Source: Jacaranda mimosifolia
Lineage: Eukaryota > Streptophyta > Magnoliopsida > Lamiales > Bignoniaceae
NCBI GenBank assembly: GCA_018894105.1
Contig: CM032128.1
Coordinates: 23,479,001 to 23,543,000, forward strand
Direction: 5' to 3'
DNA length: 64,000 nt
Shown here: positions 23,944-36,819 of the stretch, in pieces
Layout of the letters: each line of letters begins with the position of its first letter
How positions within the stretch are numbered: the first letter of the stretch is position 1
Notes under the pieces: model-generated
Database searches by the model: none
The model's input: the letters and a program-made list of their open reading frames with translations, nothing else
Told to the model about the DNA's origin: nothing
Translations under genes and position numbers: made by a program

Positions 23944-24786
23944 GGACCTGTTTACTTGATTTGATAAAGGTGAATGAGGGAAATCATCCCTTTTGATCCG
24001 TTGTTTACATTATATGATTCAAGCCCAGCTGGATATGTGGATTGGCCCGCTACTGTGCATGGATGAATTTGGATGACAAATCCTACCAAAAGGCTAGGAT
24101 GCAATTATCCCTGGAAGGGCCAAAGTGGGATGATGAGTGAAAATTACAAATGTATCCTAATTATTCACAATTAATTACACTAGTATGCCCATTACTAACT
24201 AAATGGAGTTGCAGCTTCAAAGAACTTCTGGCCGTGACACCAATTAAATAGTTTTAATTTTTTAACTTGGAACTACAGGACCATGAAGAATGAGGGATGA
24301 TTGCTGCCACAAAAATTAATTGATAAAAGAAGTGTTCATTGCTCTTTATAATTGCCCTTATTTTAGTAGTGTATCACTTATTAAACATGAAAAAATGGTT
24401 TAACCATCACAATTCGAAATAGTAGTAGGTTCATTACTCATGTGAGTAATTAAACTATTACATCTATAAACACACCTAGGTGCAAGGTAAAATTTGCTAG
24501 GTTGTGAAAAGGTTTGGTTGGTCCAGTCTCAGCATACCAAATTCCCAACTAAATAATAATATCTTTATTTATCCTTTTTCTATTAAAGGGTATTTTAGCC
24601 ATTTTAATTTTATCTCAATATTATCATCCATCCAAGTAAACAATCAATATATTTATAAACGTTTATCATTCATCTCGTCCTACAAAGTAAGTATAACTTA
24701 AAAGGTAAAAAATTATCCTAATCCTTAATTCCGTCCCTCATTTCATCCCATCACTTCACATCTCATAGAGCCAAACAAACGAGCCC
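23944..24786. mobile_element. Harbinger-type MITE B, target duplication TTA
   Basis: Starts GGACCTGTTTACTTG and ends AACAAACGAGCCC, inverted ends related to those of element A. TTA lies on each side (23941-23943 and 24787-24789); the left TTA is also A's right target duplication. 843 bp, noncoding. Probably mobilised by an A-like transposase (inference). Confidence 0.75.
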
Positions 24787-24789
24787 TTA

Positions 24790-26735
24790 AGAATATACAC
24801 AAGAGCTAAGTGGATATCCTACTACATTGGAAACAAGAAACTGGTCAAGCCAACTTATAAGATTTAGGTTTAAAGTAAGATGTTGGATCTTTGGAGAGGG
24901 TATTATTAAAGCTTGTAGAGGAAAGAAGATCTACATACTTATAATTTTGATATAAGTGGGGTCGCGTGGGTATGGGTACTGTTATGATTTAGTTCTTTTT
25001 GAGTCGAACTTAATTAAAAGAATTATTTTAATTTGGTTTAGTTAGATGTAACACTTCATAACTTATTTTAAAAATCATCTTTCCTACTAATGGGTATGTT
25101 TTGTGTTCAGTCTTTGTGCTTCTTAGCTGATCAGACATGACTTTTGTCTACCGAATCAAGAATTGTGTCATGTTCATTAATGGTTGCAACCCTATATTGT
25201 CATGTCACAACCTCTACATAGAAGCAACTAAAATCAAGTCAAATACTAGAAAAAGCATTGACATCATACTGTTGTTTGAGCTCAACATTGCACACACATA
25301 TTTTTCACAGTCCATAATCAAGAAAGAGTTCTGGGTCAATTCGATTTTCTATGATGATCTATCAGAGTGCTGCGTTAGACCGGAGAAGTACTGTTGTATC
25401 TTAGGATGTTGTTTGCTACAATCTTTGAGCATCGTGTGAGGGGCAAATAAAACCTCAAGGAGACTGTTGAAGCAACATGTTTGGCTTACAAATCTCATTT
25501 ATTGCATAATGTTCAAGTAAGCTTTTTGTTTACTAATTTTGGTTTTGCTTGAATTAATGGTTCTGTTTTTACTTACAATCTCTGCTTCAAATATGCTACT
25601 CTGCACAAGTATCCACGGTAGTATTTCCTATCAATTAATTCAAGAAAATTAAACCGCATGGTATATAAGGGGAGGAAAAAACAACAACCTTTTGGTTTTT
25701 GAACAACCATGAGATATTATTACCACCATTAAATTAAGTAGGTCTTGTGAATTAAAAGGTATTAGTATTTCTAACTAATATGCATTACTATAAGAATGTA
25801 ACTGAAGTGGATACCTATGTCTAATTTGAGATAACGACCACAGAAGATGGGCGCCCTTTAAACAACGTAAGACGCATCTGAGATACTGTCAATTAATCTC
25901 AAAATGAGAATGCATGAAAAATGGGAGTTTTTGTTACTTAGGCAATATCAAGACAAGTTAAAGATAAATATTATGACTACCAATTAATTGTCTGTACTGC
26001 ATGGGATCAATCTTATTATGACCATCCTATAGAGAAAGGTTAACATTTGTGACCATAGAGGTGGCAATACCATTAGTTCTCTCCATTGTGAACTAGACTA
26101 AATGATCCCATAAATACTTATGTTGTGGCAAAAGCAAATCTTTTACTATTTGGAAAAATTTCCATGTGCCATTAAAGTAGTTCTAGTTGCATGCCAAAGT
26201 CTTTGATAGAGATCAAGTGTTGAGTTTATCAATGAGTGGTGAAATAACTCATAATTACTGATTGTGATTATCAAATCATTGTCAATGTGGTTTATCATGA
26301 TAGGTGATAGAGTATAAGATCAAGAGGGGGTGTATATTATCAATAAAAAAAATTTGTAAGTATTAACATATTACTTTTATTAAATAAAATGATTGAAGTT
26401 CCAAAGAGACTAATTGAAAAGTTGTAAAAAGATGAGATGACAGCACAAGGGGTTTATTGTGGTTTGACAAAAGTCTATATCCATTACCTAAATTTTCACG
26501 TATGATTTGAACCTGCAGTTTACGAGAAGTCTAATAAAGATAGTATAAGATAAATTAATGCAAATGACATACTTAATAAATCTATGCTATTGATGCCAAA
26601 GTGAGACACCCAAATGGTTCTGGCAGAAATGTACTTCAAGGCTTTTAGAAGATGCATGCACAACAAGAGTATCATTGAGCAATTTCACTTTTCTTTTACA
26701 CTCATAACACTCCAAGAAGTTTTTGTTCTATACTT
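24790..26735. other. No gene or complete element recognised
   Basis: Moderately AT-rich unique-looking sequence between elements B and C. Short frames such as 25137-25439 show no family motif. It may be old repeat debris or host intergenic DNA. Confidence 0.4.
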
Positions 26736-26925
26736 ATTTAAATGGGTGAATTATGACTACTACCCTAAGGTTTGGCATAATTACAAAAAGATCCTCAATT
26801 TTTGAAAATTACAAAAACCTACATTATGTTTGTCATTATCTAACAATTTAATTCAATAGTTAGTTGGCGTTAGAGTTTTTCAAAATTGCCGTTAAAAATG
26901 ACATGTGAAATTTCATAATTACCCT

Positions 26926-27843
26926 TAGAGCTGTAAATGGGTAGGGTAAGACCCTACCCATGCCCACAGAGTCAACACATTACCCAGACCTAGGGCCAAT
27001 AAACAAATTTAAATGGGTATGGGTAATATTTTTACCTATAAAATACCAGTTTACCCTAGATATTTAAAGTTATTAGATTTTGTTGACTTTACAGTCTAGA
27101 TTAATCGAAAACAAAGATAAGGCGTATTTTTTTCCTTAATTTAGAATTCAAATTCATCTGATTCAGTCCAAAAGAGAGACCCTCTACGACTTTACTACAC
27201 GATGCCATTTCCACTGCTAGCTCTTCCATATTCGCTATCGCGTTGCCACCATCTTGTTTCTTCCGTCGCCATCGCGCCACGCCACTGTCTTGCTTCTGCC
27301 GTCACTGGCTCACCGCTACCGTGACAACTTTGATTGTTGTTTAATATAAGATGCTGGCCAAATCTAGCAGGGCTTTCATTACATTTCAGTCTAAATTTTT
27401 GGATGAATGCATTTCAAAAGGACGGTTTTATTCTCACATATTGTCAATGGAGTAATCTGTTATGGTTATCCATGTCTTATGTATAGTCGTCTTGCCCATC
27501 AGATTTACTCAAAGTTATGTGAAATAAAAGAGGGATTTTAAGATAAAGCATTTGTTGAGCTGGAATTATGTTCTTTTGATTATTTGCGCAAGAAATTTTG
27601 TATGGAGTTACCCCTGCAAGGAGCTTAATTGATGTAATGTATAATCAACCTTTGAGTTTCTATCAAAAAAAAAACAAAGAAGAGGAGACCCGACCCAAAA
27701 GTATTAGGTCTGAACAACAGGCCCAATCCATAAATCCAATAGGTAATAGGTTTAATTGGGTAAGGTACATAAATAGGTATTGTTTTGGGTATTCTTTGGG
27801 TATGGACTTGGATAGGGTAAAACTCTACCCATTTACAACCTTA
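26926..27843. mobile_element. hAT-like non-autonomous element E, nested in C
   Basis: Ends TAGAGCTGTAAATGGGTAG and, inverted, TAAGGTTGTAAATGGGTAG, with further pairing inward (GGGTAAG..CCC). Flanking octamers ATTACCCT (26918-26925) and ATTGCCCT (27844-27851) match at 7 of 8, as for hAT. 918 bp, of which about 550 bp is a secondary insertion (27118-27670). Confidence 0.82.
27118..27670 (+). pseudogene. Apparent retrocopy with poly(A) tail inside element E
   Basis: A block unlike the rest of E. It starts with pyrimidine- and CG-rich, leader-like sequence (27190-27330), has an ATG at 27351 opening a 34-codon frame (MLAKSSRAFITFQSKF..) ended by TAA at 27453-27455, then AT-rich 3'-like sequence and an A tract from 27665. 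AAAACAAAGA occurs immediately before (27108-27117) and after (27671-27680), though the second copy overlaps the A tract. This fits a processed transcript inserted by LINE machinery. The source gene is not recognised. Confidence 0.5.
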
Positions 27844-28019
27844 ATTGCCCTTCTAATAATCTGATTAATAACCTCATTGTATGAAAGTACCAAAATGCCC
27901 ATAGTCTTTATAAAAAATATTTATATATACACATACATATATATATCTATAATATAATATTATATATGATATATACATATACATATATACACCCCTAACT
28001 TCCTACCTCCACCCCCACT

Positions 28020-28210
28020 GGCCATATCTAGTTACGACAAAGTGCTGCTACTACCATGGTGGCAACAGGCCAGCTCAGCCTCCTAGCCATGGTTGGGTGG
28101 CTTGTGGCCTACTGCTACCATGGTAGTAGCAACATGGCCAGATGGCCACATTGTTGCCCGTTGCCTATGGCAGCCAAATTGTTACTTGCTGCCCATGGCC
28201 AGAAGATAGG
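28020..28210. repeat. GC island with long imperfect palindromes in element C
   Basis: CTGCTACTACCATGGTGGCA near 28047 pairs with TGCTACCATGGTAGTAG near 28112; several CCATGG cores and TGGCCA words surround them. It stands out sharply from the AT-rich flanks and is similar in character to the island of element X at 15055-15165. No coding frame. Confidence 0.65.
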
Positions 28211-30219
28211 TGGGATTTGAATTTTTTTAAAAAATATATAATTTTTCTAGGCCCCATTTGATATCCATCAATAGCCACTACATCAATTGTCAATAGCATC
28301 TAGTAGCATGTTTGATATGCTACATACCAAGTCCAGGCCAGCCCGCCTTTATTGATGGGCCCGGTACTGTACACGCGATTCGCCTCTATTAGGGTCACGG
28401 GGTTGGGGGTGCGATTAAACAATCACACCCCCAATTAGCATATGGCTGGATAGTGAAATGCCATTTTACTCTTCATTTTGTCCACTATCACAACAATTTG
28501 TTATTATTTTCCACACCTCAATTTTCACTTCTGATGACGAGTGAGACTGCAGCACCCACAAGAACTCGTCTTCGCTTCTTTCCCTGGAGAGTAAATCCGT
28601 TTGGTGGACGTATATTTATCTTGAGGTGCAACCGGAGGTGGATGACCACAGTGTTTTATTAGGAGACGACCGGTAATTTCTCCTCTTCTGTTATTCTCGT
28701 TTTGCCCTAATTTCTGTATTCATCTTTGTTTGGGTAAAGAGATAATAGAGTTATATCCTCTTGGATGACGCTGGATATTATTCCATCCGTCCCAAATTTT
28801 TCCAGGTCTGGGCTACTTTTCACAGAATAGTCGCCGATTGCAGGGAAGATAAAGTTTGGCTCGCCTCTCGTTTTGTGATTTCAGCAAGTAATGTTCAAAA
28901 AATTTCCTGCTTGCCGTTCGATTCATGCTTGATATTCCTGGGTACCTATTTTTTTCAATTACGTGTACATGGGAGCAAAGTCAATATTGGATTTCTTAGC
29001 ACAGATATTTAACGATTAGGACTGGTAATGCATCAAGATAGGAAAATAATTAGCCTAAAATATGTTACATTTCTCCCTGTTTGGCATGTTACATAACAAG
29101 ACCCTGTCAGCATATTTCCATTATACATGAAGCGAGTACATTCCTCCAAGAAAGAGATTGCATCCCAAAATTATTTTGCTGCTGGTTAATTAGTAATATT
29201 AGACAACAAGAATTATTCAGACAGTTAGAATAGGATAAATTTTGAGTGCAGAATTTTTCGCTTCAAAATTGTGTATTTCTATTTATTTCATGTCTAATGG
29301 GTATTTTTGCATCCATTATGTCATTGTACAGTAAATTAATTATGTCATGCTAATTGCACCATTAAATAAATATGTAGTTATATATCAAACGGCACATACT
29401 GAGCAAAGTGAGACTGTCCATAAAGATAAAAAGAACCTTTTTAAAGATATGCTTTCATTCTATGAAATTCTTATCAAACTATGTGTTCCTTGGTGAGTAC
29501 TTGTGTTTAACCACTAACAAATATGTATGTGCCAATCTTAGTTGAATTTCAGTTAATAAAAGTGGTATACTATTGCTACAACTAACCATACTCTTGATAC
29601 AACTTATATTCGTGTATTGAGTTTCGAGAAAGCAGTTACGTAAATATGCTGAAATTAGTAGTGGAATTGGGTGCTCTTCCCGCTGAGCAATATAGCTTAC
29701 TTTAGTTTCTTGGTTATTGATATTTATCTTTTCCCTACTTTGAACTTTGTTTGTGTGTGTTGAAATGGATTAAATACCTGTCCATTTTCTTTGTTGGGAT
29801 TTTGTTATGATTTCCTTGTTTAATACGTCATTATGTCTGATAATGAGACTACTTGAAAATGACAGCCAAGTGGGTAATCTTGGATTGTCTCAGTTTTAGA
29901 ATTTGAACTTCTGGGGATCTTGATAATAAGATTTCCGTTTAGGTTCGCAAGCAATTTAATTATTGTATGGGTCCTCAAGTTATATCTCTATTGAATATGT
30001 CTATATATTCCTTCGTTGAAATGTGTCTGATGTTCACTAAAATCCCAAAAAATGAGGCACAAAGAATCATGATAGTACCAGTTGATAATATATGCCTAAT
30101 TAACTCGTGTTGGCTAAAATCTTGTATAGATGCACACTCTTTGGTTGTTTAGTGTCGGCAGTCCGGATTGTAATTACTTTTATATTTTCTGTCTTGTAGA
30201 TTTTATCGTCTTAACTCTT

Positions 30220-31566
30220 ATGGACCGGATTTCCAAAATCCATTTTTTGATATGGATTTACGTTTGCATGATGCAAAGAATAACATGCATCATCTTGATT
30301 TATCGTGCTTATCTCATATATAAGCACACAAGGGCCAATAAGAGGAATGTGTCCCCTAGGAGTTGGAGTCTCATTGCTAAAATACCGGACCAATTAAAGC
30401 ATTTGAGAGAGATAGTTGAAGATAATGATGAAACATGTTTGAATAACTTGCTCATGGATAGAAGTGCCTGTTGGCGGCTTTGCTATTTGATGGAACACGT
30501 AGGGGTGCCCGAAAAAGTGGCCTTATTTTTGTCTATCCTTGCACATCACAAGAAAAATATGATCGTTAAGCATAATTTTAAGCAATCGGGTCATACAATT
30601 AGCAAGTACTTCCTACAATGTCTGAAAAAAGTTATAAAGATCAGTCCATTGCTCCTCGTGAATCCTCAACCTATAGATGATGAGTGCACCAATGAGACTT
30701 GGAGGTGCTTTAAGGTGTGTTTATTTTATTTCCATGCATTAATCTTTGTAAGAGATATATATGAATGACCCTTGTTTTAATATTAATACACTTTTCAATT
30801 TTGTAGGGTTGTCTTGGTGCCCTTGATGGCACCTATGTGCTAGTTCGTGTACCAGCCGCCGACAAAACACGTTATAGGTCTAGGAAGGGCGAGGTTGCTG
30901 TTAACGTTCTTGGTGTGTGCAATCGTGATCTGAATTTTATCTATGTACTTGTTGGATGGGAGGGATCCGCTGCAGATAGTAGGGTATTATGTGCAGCTGT
31001 TAGCAAACGGAATGGACTTAAAGTACCAGTTGGTATAACATATATGCATATAAATTGCTTTCATTATTACTTACAAGCTTTTATGATGAACTTTGAGCGA
31101 ATATGATGTGCCATTCATAGATTGTGTAGGAAACTACTACCTATGTGAGGCCGGATACACCGACTGTGAAGGGTTTTTGACTCCATATCGTGGAGTCAGG
31201 TTCCATCTTGATGACTGGAGCAATGGGGCGCTCGCACCACAAAACCCTCACGAATATTTTAATATGAAGCATGCAAGAGCACGTAACGTGATTGAGAGGG
31301 CATTTGGACTTCTTAAGTCGAGATGGGTTGTTTTAAGGAGTACAACTTACTATCCCATCAAGACACAGAATATGATCATTTTGGCCTATGCACTTTTGCA
31401 TAATTACATCCGTGCACAGATGCCGATTGACCCGTTGGAGGATGAGGTTTTAGGTCATGAGAACGAGTCTCCAGTTATGGAAGTTAACCATATCGAAATG
31501 ATCAAGGGCTCTACTGAGTGGAGCATTTGGCGTGACACCCTAGCTGCCAATATGTACCAATCATGA
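30220..31566 (+). CDS. PIF/Harbinger DDE transposase (HARBI1/ALP1-like), three exons
   Basis: Exons about 30220-30714, 30807-31032 and 31130-31566 join with GT..AG introns into about 385 codons with no stop. The start is tentative; Met at 30220 or another upstream exon is possible. Visible: [14 protein letters not shown] and [12 protein letters not shown] (N-terminal helix region), GALDGTY (Asp172), [46 protein letters not shown] and [16 protein letters not shown] (Glu296). In the family the second catalytic acid sits in a DAGY-type motif; here it is Glu247 in CEAGY, an odd substitution that may weaken catalysis. Element A's decayed copy keeps Asp there. Enzyme role (known): cuts and rejoins element ends in the nucleus. 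Next gene is the Myb accessory 380 bp downstream. Confidence 0.88.
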
Positions 31567-31946
31567 AGGGATGCTCACCTGATGTCGTAGTGTGCTAAAA
31601 TTTAGACTGGACTTGTATTTACCTAGGTTATTTGTTGAAAGTCCAGTACGTTCTAATAGGATATCGAAATTGTCCTTTATTATTTGAACATACGCAGATA
31701 TCGTACTTACATGTGGATTGCCTTTTGGCTCATCACTCATGCTTTTAAATCCCACATCTCTTCTATTTTGTATTTTATTTTTATTGCATTATCTGTTAGT
31801 TATGTGCCAATCGTTACTTACTCTTGATTCTCCATGTTGTATATTATAATGAGATGCATTATTGTGTATATGTATGTGTATGTTTGGATTATTGCATTTT
31901 TTATCCTTGGAAATCATGATGCAATTGTATGTACTTCTAATAGGGT

Positions 31947-33032
31947 ATGGCGCAGTCTGGATGTTCTTCTCACAGCACTGAACGGTCGACCAAAGTTGCT
32001 GTTGTCCCACGTCGTTACTGGACACACTAAGAGGAGGATGCCTTGATCCTGGCACTTAAGCAGTTACGTGCCTGTAGATGGCGGTGTGATGGCTCTTTCA
32101 AAGGTGGGTATATGGTCAAACTGGAGTCAATGATGGCTGATAAATTCCCCGGCAGTAGCATCTTTATTAAACATATAAAGTCGAAGTTGCAAGTGTGGAA
32201 GAAGATGTATGCTACGTTGAAAGGCATACTCAGTTGTAGCGGTGGTGGCGGAGTTACCATGGATCCGACCTCTCACATGATCATCATTAAGTCAGAGGAA
32301 GTATGGGCAGAATACATTAAGGTAAATATGGACATTTTATTTTGTAGAATCACATTTTTCTTAATGGCATATGCTTCATCCATAGTAACTCGCATATGTA
32401 GTATAGTTACTTTACCTCCAATTTGTGTGTAGGTGCAACCTGATGCATCAAAGCTTAGGGGGAAGCCGCACCCCTGGTACTCCAGTTGGGTTGAGATCTT
32501 TGGCAACGATAGGGCCACAGGAGATCAATGATTTGATGTAGCTGACATCGTGCAAGAGTTGCTTCATGATACAGATAATCCTAAGGACACAGAGATGTCG
32601 GCTGAGAATCTAGATGCAGGAACTAGCTTTACATCTAGAACAAATGAATATGATGATGATGCATCAATCACTCCACCATCAGTGTCAGGTTTAAAAAAAA
32701 GGTCTTCCGCATCCGGCAAGCGAAATAGGTTTGAGCCAGTCACAAGTGACTTCGAGAAGATGATGGAGACAGTGCCAGAGGAGACAAAAAGCACTATTGT
32801 TGGGGTTGCTGAAAAGTTTAACCAACCATTAGTGCCGGCTCCTGACATGGACTCCTCGTTGAGAACATCCTTGTTTAAAGTAGTTGCTGAAGTCCTGGAT
32901 CTTAGTTTAGTTGATCAAATTTGGGCAACCCACCATTTAGTGCACAACAAGTTCAATATGGATGCCTTCTGGGGTATGAATAAAGATGCACGAGCTGTGT
33001 TTGTCAATTCGCTCCTTTCTGGTAATCTGTAA
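31947..33032 (+). pseudogene. Myb/SANT-like accessory gene of element D, two nonsense codons
   Basis: Starts at ATG 31947 (MAQSGCSS); exons 31947-32321 and 32433-33032 join in phase 0. A Myb-like domain is seen in YWTH..EEDAL, WRCDGSFKGGY, IKSKLQVWKKMYATL and VWAEYIK; then KPHPWYSSW and IFGNDRATGDQ, an acidic region, a basic KKRSSASGKRNRF stretch and a C-terminal helical part ending FVNSLLSGNL. Stops are TAA 32028-32030 (inside the Myb domain) and TGA 32529-32531 (after ATGDQ). Each is one C-to-T change from CAA or CGA, an inference. It is the PIF ORF1-type partner of the transposase. With both stops the element cannot supply this protein itself. Confidence 0.85.
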
Positions 33033-35900
33033 TTGCATGATGAACTACATTCCATGTTTTTTGTTTGGATGTGAATAATTTCGCCTTAACCTCTATCTGG
33101 ACACGGTCTTGGGATACTTTATAATTCGTAGTATAGTTTTTGCTAGATGAAAGGCAGTTTGAATGAAAATTGTGTTAGGCTTACTGTTCATGCTTAGCCA
33201 TTGGCACATATCTTGCTATACATTGCTTTGTTGTGATTTATTTTGTTGAGAATTCTAGTTTGTGTTGCTAAACTTGATCTTTATATAGATGGTTAATGCA
33301 TAACCCATGGTGAAATAATTATTTACTGTGTTCTGCTTTATTGTCACAAATCTGTTATATATAAGATAATATCACTTTTTCTCCATTGCTATTTAGTTGT
33401 TACTGGGTCTTATATTAAGCATAATATGTGGCTTGATGAAGATGCATGCATGCACACGGTGATGAGCAGGATACTATTTATATATAATCACAATGTCGAA
33501 CCATTAGATGGCAATGAAATGTGTATACATACTCTGCATTATCTGTACCGGATAACACCAGTTGGTGGATTGACATTATTTCTAGAAATTTGTTCATCTC
33601 GTTACTTGCCAGGGAGAGGTGTAACGTGGGGTCTCACATAATATAGATAATGAGATGGCATGTTGGCATCTGTTGTAGTGGCATTGTCTGAAGCATATGG
33701 AATTGGAATTTGGTCAAAAAGAGAACACCAATTTATGGGTGGCATCCACCCGTAATGACAAATGGAATAATGCTATAACTTGTATTAGAAATATCTGTCG
33801 GTACAGATAATGACCAAGAAAGGAAATTAATCTTTGTTTGGGAAATATGATTTAATTTTTTTTTCTTTAAAATCTTTCTCACATAAAGTGCAACAAAAAG
33901 AAGCTAAGAACATATAGAAAGACCTTCATTTTCTTGAGCAAATCATAGCCAATCAAGGCAGGCATACAATAGTCTGTTATAACAAGATTTGCTTCCACTT
34001 CCTATTAAGACAAAATGGGATCAATTTTCAGACAGCTGAGAAAAGAAAATTCCTCAAATTTTTACAAGGAAAAATAAAACAAAACACTAAATTTTTAGCT
34101 GATGATTTTTGGGAGAAATAGAGGTTTCATTACAGTTGCTTATTTCCTCATCTTCATGCCAACCAAGAAACTCTAATATATTTGCTAACAAAATCAACTG
34201 TTGTAATTGCCACAAGAAAAAAAAGGAGAACACCCATTTTTGGGTGACATATAATCATAATGACAAATGTGAAATATATATACCTAAGGACACGTCCTTG
34301 GAGTGGAAAATTACATAGCTACTATATCCATGTTTGATATTTATGGGCTTAAAACATTAATGTAATGTCCTCTGTTAGTTTGGAATATGTTATGATGTAG
34401 TACAATTTGTCGGATCAAGATATTGTGGATTGCATCAAATCGATCCGAGTCAATACATATCTTCTATAATATAATTTTGTGCTATATTTTTTATCAAGCA
34501 ATTCAAATGGTATAGCATACTTGATTCCACTAATGACCAATGAAATTACCCATTCTGATTCAGCCAGTAATGGAGTTTTTATACTGTGTTCTAATGGGGT
34601 TAAAATCTTTTTATCCCCCTGAGAAAAAGGAATGTGTTAAACGCTCCCAAATGTTTATAAAATTTGGATCACTGGCCCCCTCTGTCTCGTTGAGTTGAAT
34701 TTTTGATTACTTTATATTTTAATATAATCTTTTTATTTTATTTAATCTAAACTCAAAATTTCCTCAAACTATACAATATATATACGAATTTCATATATAT
34801 AAATACAATGATATGCATATCGTTGAAAGTTTATGTATATGTTGTTTTAGAGTCGGTTATATGCATATATATATGTGCACATAACTTATCTATATATAAT
34901 ATATAGATAAGTATATTTCCTTTTCTTTTGTTTAATCTAAAATGAAATAATCTTGTATTCATGAAATATATAATAAAGTATTATATATACATTAAATACT
35001 ATTTAAGCGTGTTTAAAATTATATATACATGCCTATATATACATATAATCAAATATGATTAATTTCATAAAGATAAAAAAAATGTATAACATAGTTATAT
35101 AAATCAAATATTGTGTAATAATGTTTAGTCTAAATTTATATGCATGCGTGTATATAAAATCTCACATATATGAAAAATTATGTATATACATGTATATATA
35201 TATACGTAAATGCATATAAAAGTATTCATGATAATTTACATAGGCACCCATGGCATAAGGATTTGTCCGGCCAGCCATTGGCGGCAGCCGGCTTAAAAAA
35301 AGAAAAAAATCTAATGGGCTTCGTATGTAATTTTTTATATATATGTATATAAAGTGTTTGATTCCACTAAATATGTTATATATTTTAATCACAATGAAAT
35401 TATTTATTTTTTATAATCAAATATATACATATATGCACGCCTGTATATATATGTATGTTATATGTTTCAAAATTTTGAAATTATTTAATTTTAGATAAAA
35501 CATATATGCATAAAAATATATAATTAGATATACATATATAGAAATGTCATAATTAAGTGTGTATTTATATAAATGTACGTATATGTAAAAAATTATCAAG
35601 CAATAAATAGTCAAATTAATTCCTCTAAGCAGGTATTGGCATGTTACATCTACGAGCACGTAACATTTGGCAATATCTAAATCACACTTACATAAGGATT
35701 GTAAATTAGAAAGTTGCAAAATTCCCAATAAAATCCTACATTACTTTGTCCACACACAACAAGGATGGCAACACCTCGAGCAACTTGAACCAGGGAAAAC
35801 CAATAAAAGTTAATAGCCACTTATTATGACAAAGGTGGACGGGGGGGGAAATATAAGAGGACACACAAATATACTCTTAAAACATAAGGATTGATATATC
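33033..35900. other. Element D middle, AT-rich, no gene recognised
   Basis: Contains TA microsatellites (34780-34920, 35150-35220, 35330-35580) and a direct repeat about 505 bp apart beginning GAGAACACC (33721 and 34226). A segment from about 34600 with TTTATCCCCCTGAG resembles the ends of X-type elements, but I could not find its partner. Confidence 0.45.
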
Positions 35901-36819
35901 TCACTTCTGTCCACAGCGTTTGGGAGTGCTAGATGAGGATGCATGGGAGCTCGCTGGGCCCCAAGTTGGGGAAGCATTCATTAACCCAAACATCTCCATT
36001 TCATCATTTTGGGTCCAGAGATGATCGTACACACCGATGGATGGATTGACGTTTGAGGGTCTAATCGGATTGGGGTTCACATACTTTACTGACTCTTGGC
36101 TTACATCATCATGCCCATAAATCTTAGCCTAATCATTCCAGAAAGCGGAAGACAAAGGTTGGCTCACGTGTGGTGTAGAAACGTTATGTATAGTACCTAC
36201 AGGATTGCTGACCACGCGCACAATAGAGTCGGTAGCACTATCGGATGAGATCTGAATGATGTCCATATCTTGAAATAGGTTGATTGGCTTGGATTCCCCA
36301 AATATCTCACATAGCTCAAACCACTGCGATTTCCCTTTAAGCATGTATGCTTCTGATATGGGAAATTTCTATAAAAAAAAATGGCAAACAAATACAAAAA
36401 AAGACAAATTAGACAACCTTTTTAAATAACTAATATGGAGGAAATGATGACACAAAGATAGACAAAGATTAAAATTGTGCCATGGTAACGTAGTCCCAGA
36501 TGTAGGGGTCAGCTGTCACAACATTGGTTTGTTCACTATGACGAACAGGTGATAATGAGAGCAAAAAGCCAAACACATGGTGCCTCTAATGTAGGTACTT
36601 GAAGCGAGTGATTGCATCTTTAGTAGTTATATGCATCCCGAACTTTTCATTAACTGGCTAAATGCATAAGGCAATCACATTGACATCGGAGTGCCCAAGA
36701 TGTCTCCCATCCAAATGAGCAAACCCCGTGAGCCGTCTGATGAAATCCTTTTCAAGCTCCTCGACCCATGGTGGCACAAAGAAATTTTGATCTTGACTTC
36801 GGGGGTTTGATAGTGCCAT
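35901..36819 (-). pseudogene. SANT/Myb-like third gene of element D, three TAG codons
   Basis: Starts MALSNPRSQDQNFF at 36819. Exon 1 has WVEELEKDFIRRLTGF, GHSDVNVIAL, VNEKFGMHI, VFGFLLSLSPVR and VTADPYIWDYV; exon 2 begins at 36368 after a TTTTTATAG acceptor with KFPISEAY, WFELCEIFGES, and runs to STPKRCGQK and TGA at 35901-35903. TAG codons at 36658-36660, 36586-36588 and 36129-36131 interrupt an otherwise continuous frame; each could come from CAG. The exon 1 donor site is unclear. Same two-exon layout and conserved positions as 22208-22926 of element A (E-E-K-F, G-H/K, IWD, AY, W-LC-I-G). Role unknown; a DNA-binding partner of transposition is inferred. Confidence 0.72.

Noticed and set aside
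24790..26735. Possible host gene around 25137-25439
   Set aside because: No splice-consistent coding pattern or family motif could be found; one isolated frame in AT-rich DNA is not enough.
30130..30219. Upstream extension of the element D transposase from Met 30130
   Set aside because: The extra residues are hydrophobic, intron-like sequence without family similarity; 30220 is preferred, though an undetected upstream exon is possible.
33721..34275. GAGAACACC direct repeats as LTRs or a small element
   Set aside because: Similarity covers only about 50 bp, without primer site, TG..CA ends or target duplication.
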